A model generated the notes under the pieces. The model searched no databases. It saw only the letters and a list, made by a program, of their open reading frames with translations, and was not told the origin of the DNA. Of a stretch of DNA of 64,000 bases, positions 58,701 to 64,000 are shown in pieces. Source of the stretch: Trifolium pratense (taxonomy: Eukaryota > Streptophyta > Magnoliopsida > Fabales > Fabaceae); the NCBI RefSeq assembly GCF_020283565.1, contig NC_060059.1, positions 45,466,572 through 45,530,571 of the forward strand, given 5' to 3'. Each line of letters starts with the position of its first letter. Position 1 is the first letter of the stretch. A program made the translations under genes and the position numbers.

Positions 58701-60933
58701 TATTAAAGGTTACAGCAGCAAGCTTTATTACAATTAAGCTAAAGGGGCACATCTTACAACAAACCACTACATAGGTCCATTGCTAGACATATCACTCTGA
58801 TTGTCAGTTACTTATATCTATGATTCGATACAGGAATCAATTAATGTATGCATTAACAAATGCTCTGCATTTACATATTGATTTGTTCCAATCTTTCTGC
58901 CACCTTAATTTTGATTCAGCACAAAAGAAATTCAATTACCTCTGGAGGTGCAGCACAAAGCATATAGAAACAGTGATAATTCCTCTCTGGATCCGACAAC
59001 TGGCAAACACGTGATCTTTCCAGCAGGTAAGTCCTGATAGCAGCTCCAGAAATTCTTCCCTTCTGGTCAAATTGAATCTCCACAAACTTACCAAAACGAC
59101 TGCATAAGTCACAAGTGAGAGTTAAAAAATAGTACAAATAAGACAGAAGTATAAAATTTGCACTGCACCAATATAACGGAAAAGCCCCCTACCTTGAATT
59201 ATTGTTTCTAACGGTCTTTGCATTTCCAAAAGCTTCTAGAACAGGATTGGACTGAAATTATTCAGAAAAGGGGGGCAAATGAGATCAATTAAGTGGCTAT
59301 GAGATATGATGTAAGGTTTCCACAAATTTAGATCCAAGAAAAGGTTGAGAAACAACATAAATAAATGGTAGTCAAACAGATTGCCAAAATGCAAATTCTA
59401 TAAAGGATTAATTTTATTACCTCCAGGACTTTCTGCTCAACAGTTCTACCTTCGGCAACATTAGCTCTCCCTCCCATGTAAGCAAGGTAGCGCATAAGTA
59501 ACTTTGTGCTTTCTGTTTTACCAGCCCCACTTTCACCACTAACCAATATTGACTGGCTGATTCCCTCATTGATCATAAGCCTACAGCCACAATAAATTAT
59601 ACAGTCAGAACAGTACAGCCAACAACTGGAACTTTTTCCCACTAGGTGGAAGACTGACTAGTAAACTGATTAAGTTAATCTGTACAGAAGATATACCTAT
59701 ATGCTGAGTCAGCAATAGCAAAAGGATGTGGGCTTAGCTCACCAAAGCCTGCTCCTTTATATTGTGCCATCATATGGCTATCATATAAATGAGGAAGCTT
59801 TATGAAAGGGTTCACAGCGATTAATATATTCCCAGTGTAAGTCTGGAAGCAAAGTTCAGCATAACCACATGTCAAGTAAGTATAGAAACATAAGATACAA
59901 TACAAGGGAGACAATATTTGAACAGTTAACGTCTGGAATACACACATAAATTTCATTGATGTCATATCTTGATCTTAGATTATCTAGGACACCAGGTTCA
60001 TGCAGGTAAGCAAGCTTTGTCATATCATCAACTCCACATGGTGGGGCTTCTGTATCTTTATGATAAACACTGGAAGCTTTAACAGCAATCTACAAATTAT
60101 TGTAAGACAAAAAAGAGATGAGAAAAGATTCAAAATTTTATATCTAGTACTCCAAAGAAACTACAGGATACTGCAAGCACCACTTAGTTACCCTATCTTC
60201 ATTATTCTACTCTTAAAAAATTCCAACTAATAATTCATGTTTTAAGTTTTTAAATCACTCATAGCAAACCATTAACCTGAAGTGGTAATTCCAAAGAACA
60301 TGAAAATAAATTGCTGAAAAAAATGAAAATATTTTAATAAATAATATACAAAACATTCTCACCGTCTTCCCTGAAGTGCAAAGGACTTTTATTTCATCCC
60401 CATTAACCTCCAAGACCTCGCCATCTATCCAAGCTACATCGGAGTCCTCCACCCAAACCTGGGAACCAACAATAGGATTGGCAGCAGTGGCCTACAATGC
60501 AGAGTGTCAGAACTAAAATAAACCAATATGATACATTCCCTCCCTAATAACAAGACTGAAATTTAAATTAAAAAAATGTAAAAAATAAAATAAAAATAAT
60601 TAAAAGAAAAAAAATCTGATCAAAATTTTGATCTTTTGTGTTTCTCCAAACAACTCAAACACAATCCGCCATAATCCTACAATGTCGCTCAGTAATAACA
60701 AACGTGCATATTGATAAAAATTAAAATTTAAGCAAACAAATCGGAACATATTTATCATAATCCATTACATAAACCAATTTTCAGTAGAAAGATCTCAATA
60801 ATAATAAGATTAATATTAAGAAAAAGTAAAATCGCGAACAAAGTGGAATACCAACAAACAAGACTTAGATTTGACTCGACCATGACTACAAGAAGAAAAA
60901 AACGAAGATGAATGAAAAGTGATTAATTACCAT
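44488..60933 (-). CDS. Class XI myosin heavy chain (39 exons, 1512 aa)
   Basis: Exons 60931-60933 (ATG only), 60363-60491, 59946-60089, 59697-59842, 59421-59580, 59193-59251, 58940-59099, 58474-58623, 58250-58386, 58004-58150, 57788-57889, 57390-57447, 56965-57066, 54556-54593, 54100-54226, 53798-53968, 53570-53701, 53348-53457, 53195-53255, 52462-52639, 52152-52357, 51870-51989, 50678-50776, 50199-50411, 49968-50107, 49693-49807, 49565-49609, 49387-49470, 49134-49304, 48780-48935, 48513-48698, 47464-47589, 47246-47316, 47047-47146, 46825-46881, 45750-45806, 45217-45297, 45066-45148, 44488-44602 join in frame (4539 nt). SH3-like domain ~8-57; motor with P-loop GESGAGKT 156-163, switch I NNNSSRFG ~210-217 and switch II DIYGFE 435-440; IQ motifs ~740-875; coiled coil ~880-1075; dilute-type globular tail ~1110-1500. 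It moves organelles and vesicles along actin. Confidence 0.96.
47918..48230. mobile_element. Tourist-like MITE (TTA TSD) in a myosin intron
   Basis: Ends GAGCATTCACAATGGAG and, on the other strand, GACCATCTCCAATGGTGG, with TTA on both sides (47915-47917, 48231-48233). The interior has TACTTATT/AGTACC-type inverted words. It is 313 bp, non-coding, and lies in the intron between myosin exons 47464-47589 and 48513-48698. Confidence 0.72.
50927..50973. repeat. (ATT)n microsatellite in a myosin intron
   Basis: About fifteen ATT units in the intron between exons 50678-50776 and 51870-51989. Length is likely polymorphic. Confidence 0.9.
52682..52757. repeat. (TA)n microsatellite, ~76 bp, in a myosin intron
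   Basis: Uninterrupted AT dinucleotides just upstream (in gene direction) of myosin exon 52462-52639. The region between 52758 and 53194 is intron. Confidence 0.92.
54594..56964 (-). other. Longest myosin intron (2.4 kb), with a Stowaway-like relic
   Basis: Lies between exons 56965-57066 and 54556-54593. A Stowaway-type end CTCCCTCCGTCCCAAATTAT is present at 54677. A poorly matching partner near 54890-54916 (CATTCTTGAAAATGGAACGG) may be the other end. The rest is AT-rich with no gene. Confidence 0.45.
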
Positions 60934-61260
60934 TGATCGGATCAATATAATCTGATTGTGATGATTCTAGATCTAGCTCCAATGGCAACAGCTATACTAA
61001 AAAATTGAAAGATCTTCGAAAGATGAAAAGAAAGATATAATAAATGGGTATGGCTATGTATATGAATGAAAAGAATATTGTGTAATTGTTGTGTATAAAG
61101 TGATGAAATTGAATGGATTTGGAAAGAAAATAAAAAGCAACTTAAACTCTTCAACAACAACAAAACTTTTGAACAAGAGTTTAACAGCTAGCTAGTTTTG
61201 GTGTTTTGTTTTTCTTCTCGTTTTCTTCCACCACCATCTCCGTTTTCTGGTCTAAGTTTA
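60934..61260 (-). promoter_or_regulatory. 5' leader / promoter region of the myosin gene
   Basis: Upstream of the start codon, which is the last codon of exon 1. When read on the minus strand, the pyrimidine- and CA-rich text at ~60990-61240 is leader-like. Because exon 1 contributes only ATG to the protein, a first intron of 439 bp separates the leader from most of the coding sequence. Confidence 0.4.
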
Positions 61261-61385
61261 TTTTCTGATTATTATTATATATATATTAATCACAATTTTA
61301 ACGGTGAAAGTAAATTAGTATTAAATAATTTGATTTTCTTTTTGTCAAAAAAAAATAATTTGATTTTTTTGTAAGTTGTTTATAT

Positions 61386-62760
61386 GGTTTTGTTTGGATT
61401 GATGGTATATAATAGAATGGAGTGACGGCATGGAACACAAATTGTATTCCATTGTTTGGATATTCAATGACGAAATGGAACAAAATTATCACCCCGGCAT
61501 TTGGAGAGTAAACGGAATGGAGTAAATTATAACATTTTTATTCCAATTTTACCCTTATTTTAAAACATTAAAAATATTATTATCTTGTAAAACACATTAC
61601 TACTAAAATCTTATCTCCTTCAACAATTCAATCTCTAAACAAAAACTCATTTTAATACTAAGAAACCACATCAAAACAGAAAAGAAATATTGCAAAACTG
61701 AAAAATAACAGTTTTTTTTGTCAAAGAAAAAATAGTTTTTTTTTATATAAAGAAACATCATTATAATTAAATAAACAAATTTGATGCAATATTATTAAAT
61801 TCGTGGTATTTCGATCGTAAACTTCATAAAGTCTTTGCTTTCTTACAAAAAAAAATAAATAAAGTCTTTGTTTTTGCCATGGTGGGTTAATATTATGTTC
61901 TAACCAGTAAATCAAGTGACACGGTCCGTGCTTAATTTACCATTCTACTTGCGTTTGAACTGTGAATTATATACTTGATTTGTGTTGTTTTACCAAAAGA
62001 TGCAGACTTTATTAATTAAAACTCGCAGGGTTTCTTGTGATTTTTCTAAACAAAGATTTAATTGTGTATAAAGCAACCAAAATAAAATGGTAGAGAGAAG
62101 ATTCGTTTACATAAGGTTGTGAAAGAAGAGAAGACAAAGGCAAAAATTGAGAAAAAATGCTACTCATCAGTAGTGATGTGATATTAGAAGAAGATGGCAA
62201 AAAAGTCATTTTTAAGTTTGAGGGAGTGGTTCCATCGCATACCTCCCAAATTGGATGGAACAAAAATTGGAGGATATAATGGAATAGGATCGAATACATT
62301 CCATTATGTTCCATTCCATCTTAATTTTTAAAATGGCTTAACTACATATTTGGTCCCTTACGTTTATTTTAGGTTTCAATTTGGTCTCTTACGTTTAAAA
62401 AATATCAATTTGGTCCCTTACGTTTATTTTGAGTTTCAAGTTAGTCCTTTTCGTCAATTTTGTCACTAACACCGTTTGAACAGTACATGTGTCAGTGTGT
62501 CCAAGTGCCACGTGTCACTCCACATGTGCAAATTGACTGCCACATATGACAAAATTGACGGAAAGGACTAACTTGAAACCTAAAATAAACGTAAGGGACC
62601 AAATTAATACTTTTTAAACGCAAGGACCAAATTGAAACCTAAAATAAACGTAAGGGACCAAATGTGTAGTTAAGCCTTTTAAAATCCAAACAATGGAATC
62701 ATATATTATTCCATCTCACTCCATTTCATTCCATCCAATACCACCAATCCAAAGATAGCC
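61386..62760. mobile_element. TIR DNA element (putative), with nested MITE
   Basis: The left end GGTTTTGTTTGGATTGATGG and the complement of the right end (GGCTATCTTTGGATTGGTGG) are imperfect inverted repeats. Both arms then carry ATGGAATGGAGT/ATTCCATTG-type repeats. No transposase. The TSD is unclear. Located just upstream of the myosin promoter. Confidence 0.58.
62335..62676. mobile_element. 342-bp Mutator-like foldback MITE (9-bp TSD)
   Basis: Ends GGCTTAACTACATATTTGG and the complement of CCAAATGTGTAGTTAAGCC, with GGTCCCTTACGT words in both arms. Exact 9-bp TSD TTTTAAAAT (62326-62334 and 62677-62685). Nested in the TIR element at 61386-62760. It belongs to the same general end type (GGCTTAAY) as 26693-26997 and 32254-33424. 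Confidence 0.88.
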
Positions 62761-62865
62761 TTAAATCTTACAAAAATATAGGGACTAGAAACAACTTACA
62801 AAAATAATGTCTATGTTTTTATATTAGTTAATTTTTTCTTTGACAAATTGTATAGTAGTTAATAG

Positions 62866-63069
62866 GTGGTTGTGGCTGCCTATTTCTCTTATATGCACAG
62901 GTTTGGTTGCCCGATGAGAACATTTAAACGTGATTCCGACTTGTATATATGGTTCTCCGCCGACTCTCTGCTCAATTTATACGACGACTCTCCTTTTGAA
63001 TCAATTCTGGTTGAAGCCTCCCTAGCTTCTCAAACGAACGTGCATTTGCCTCTTTTGCCCTTCATTTGA
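62866..63069 (+). pseudogene. Unrecognised coding-like fragment (67 codons)
   Basis: The frame reads MRTFKRDSDLYIWFSADSLL, then NLYDDSPFESILVEASLAS. It has balanced amino-acid composition and higher GC than its surroundings, so it looks like a genuine exon fragment. An AG acceptor (GCACAG) precedes it at 62895-62900. I do not recognise the family. A Helitron-like end lies ~500 bp downstream, so it could be captured sequence. Confidence 0.3.
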
Positions 63070-63566
63070 ATTTCTTCATGTGAGAAATTTCATCACTGCG
63101 TCTATAACTCCAATTTTCAGTGTTGGGAAACGTACTTTCATTCTTTATTTTGTCCAATAACTTATAAAATTCTGTTTTCATTAATGTCTTTCTTGTGTTT
63201 GATAAAATGACTTAATAAAGCTAGTAATGTGTTTGCTCTTGGTATAAATTGGACTTATCTTAAATCTAATAATTCATTGGTAATTGGCAATTTGATTTGT
63301 AATAAATAGATAATTAATTTGAGTGGTTAGTATTGAATTAATTTGAGAGGTGAGTGAAATTTTGTAGCTTTAGAAGTGGTCTTGGTTTGCTTGTTACTGT
63401 CCTTTTTGTATTTTAGCTTTGCAATGGAGAAATGACTTGTGTAGGGGTTAATTGCTTTTCTTTTTTTTTTGCCTTACACACTAGGAGTAGCCATAATTGC
63501 ATTCTTAAAATAGAAAAAGTAGATGAACTAATGATAAGTCAAACTTTTAGTGTTTAAGTTACATCG

Positions 63567-63596
63567 ACCCGTGCGGTGCACGAGTCTGATTAGTTG
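63567..63596 (+). mobile_element. Helitron-like 3' terminus (degenerate)
   Basis: An imperfect hairpin CCCGTGCGGTGCACGAG is followed by TCTGATTAGT. This resembles the 43624-43657 end (CCCGTGCATTGCACGGG..CTAGT), with TTAG instead of CTAG. The 5' end is not identified. Confidence 0.38.
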
Positions 63597-63603
63597 TAAG
63601 ATA

Positions 63604-63932
63604 CTCCCTCCGTCTCGTAATATAAGCAAAAAAAACCTTTTTTTGATGTCCCAAAATATAAGCAAAAAACAACTTGTTTAATACTAAAGTTACAAAATTA
63701 CCCTTAGTCATAATTCACTATTGTTTAGTTTCCCAATAAACTTTTGGGTAGTTAGCTTATTTCAATATGACTTTTTAGCTTTCATCATTCAAAAAGCTAA
63801 TTTTTTCCATTAACAAGAAGTAATTATAACAAGGGTAATACGGGAAACTCAATTGTTTGTTTTGATAAAATTTAGAGTTTCTTAATAAGTGTGAAAACTT
63901 TTTTTTTTGCTTATATTCCGGGACGGAGGGAG
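63604..63932. mobile_element. Stowaway-like MITE (329 bp, TA TSD)
   Basis: Left CTCCCTCCGTCTCGTAATAT with AAGC beyond, right GCTTATATTCCGGGACGGAG with GGAG at the end. TA flanks on both sides (63602-63603, 63933-63934). Non-coding. Confidence 0.85.
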
Positions 63933-64000
63933 TATATAATAATTAAATAAAATAAGATAATTCCAATAATGTAAGGTATATGAAAAAAATTGAGTAACAT

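Overview
This is a plant nuclear window. It has AT-rich DNA, genes with many short exons and GT..AG introns, a LINE, LTR retrotransposons and many MITEs with clear target-site duplications (TSDs). The repeat families and protein variants suggest a papilionoid legume (clover/medic-like). That placement is an inference from pattern memory, not from a search. No bacterial-type operon, CRISPR array, tRNA or rRNA gene was seen.

Three apparently intact genes, all on the minus strand, could be reconstructed exon by exon with consistent reading frames. (1) 4664..12802: a 13-exon, 769-aa plant AMBRA1-like WD40 protein. (2) 16095..20427: a 4-exon, 524-aa LisH/CTLH/WD40 protein of the WDR26 (GID7-like) family. 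(3) 44488..60933: a 39-exon, 1512-aa class XI myosin with motor, IQ neck, coiled coil and globular tail. They look like independent housekeeping genes (WD40 scaffolds linked to autophagy or ubiquitin ligases, and an organelle-transport motor), not a co-working cluster.

The left edge (1..2460) is the 3' part of a LINE with reverse transcriptase, zinc-knuckle and RNase H domains and a poly(A) tail. Between genes 2 and 3 (20.7-44.4 kb) lies a transposon-rich block. It holds a decayed ALE2-like receptor kinase, split between 21.5-21.8 kb and 29.0-30.4 kb. A three-level stack of insertions sits between the two halves: a large TIR element, a hAT-like element inside it, and a chromodomain LTR retrotransposon inside that. 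Further right are long-TIR Mutator-like elements with 9-bp TSDs (32.2, 34.4 and 40.8 kb) and a second LTR element at 37.1-39.7 kb.

The most unusual features are in the transposons. The LTR element at 22682..26018 lacks protease, RT and integrase core. Its coding region instead carries a segment resembling the GTPase domain of the SRP receptor alpha subunit, in frame with a chromodomain. The LTR element at 37116..39655 carries a broken pentatricopeptide-repeat gene fragment inside an exact 350-bp tandem duplication. The long-TIR element at 13959..15916 has a core of palindromic minisatellite arranged in a 202-bp higher-order repeat. Introns of the intact genes also host Stowaway-, Tourist- and Mutator-type MITEs and a TRIM-like element.
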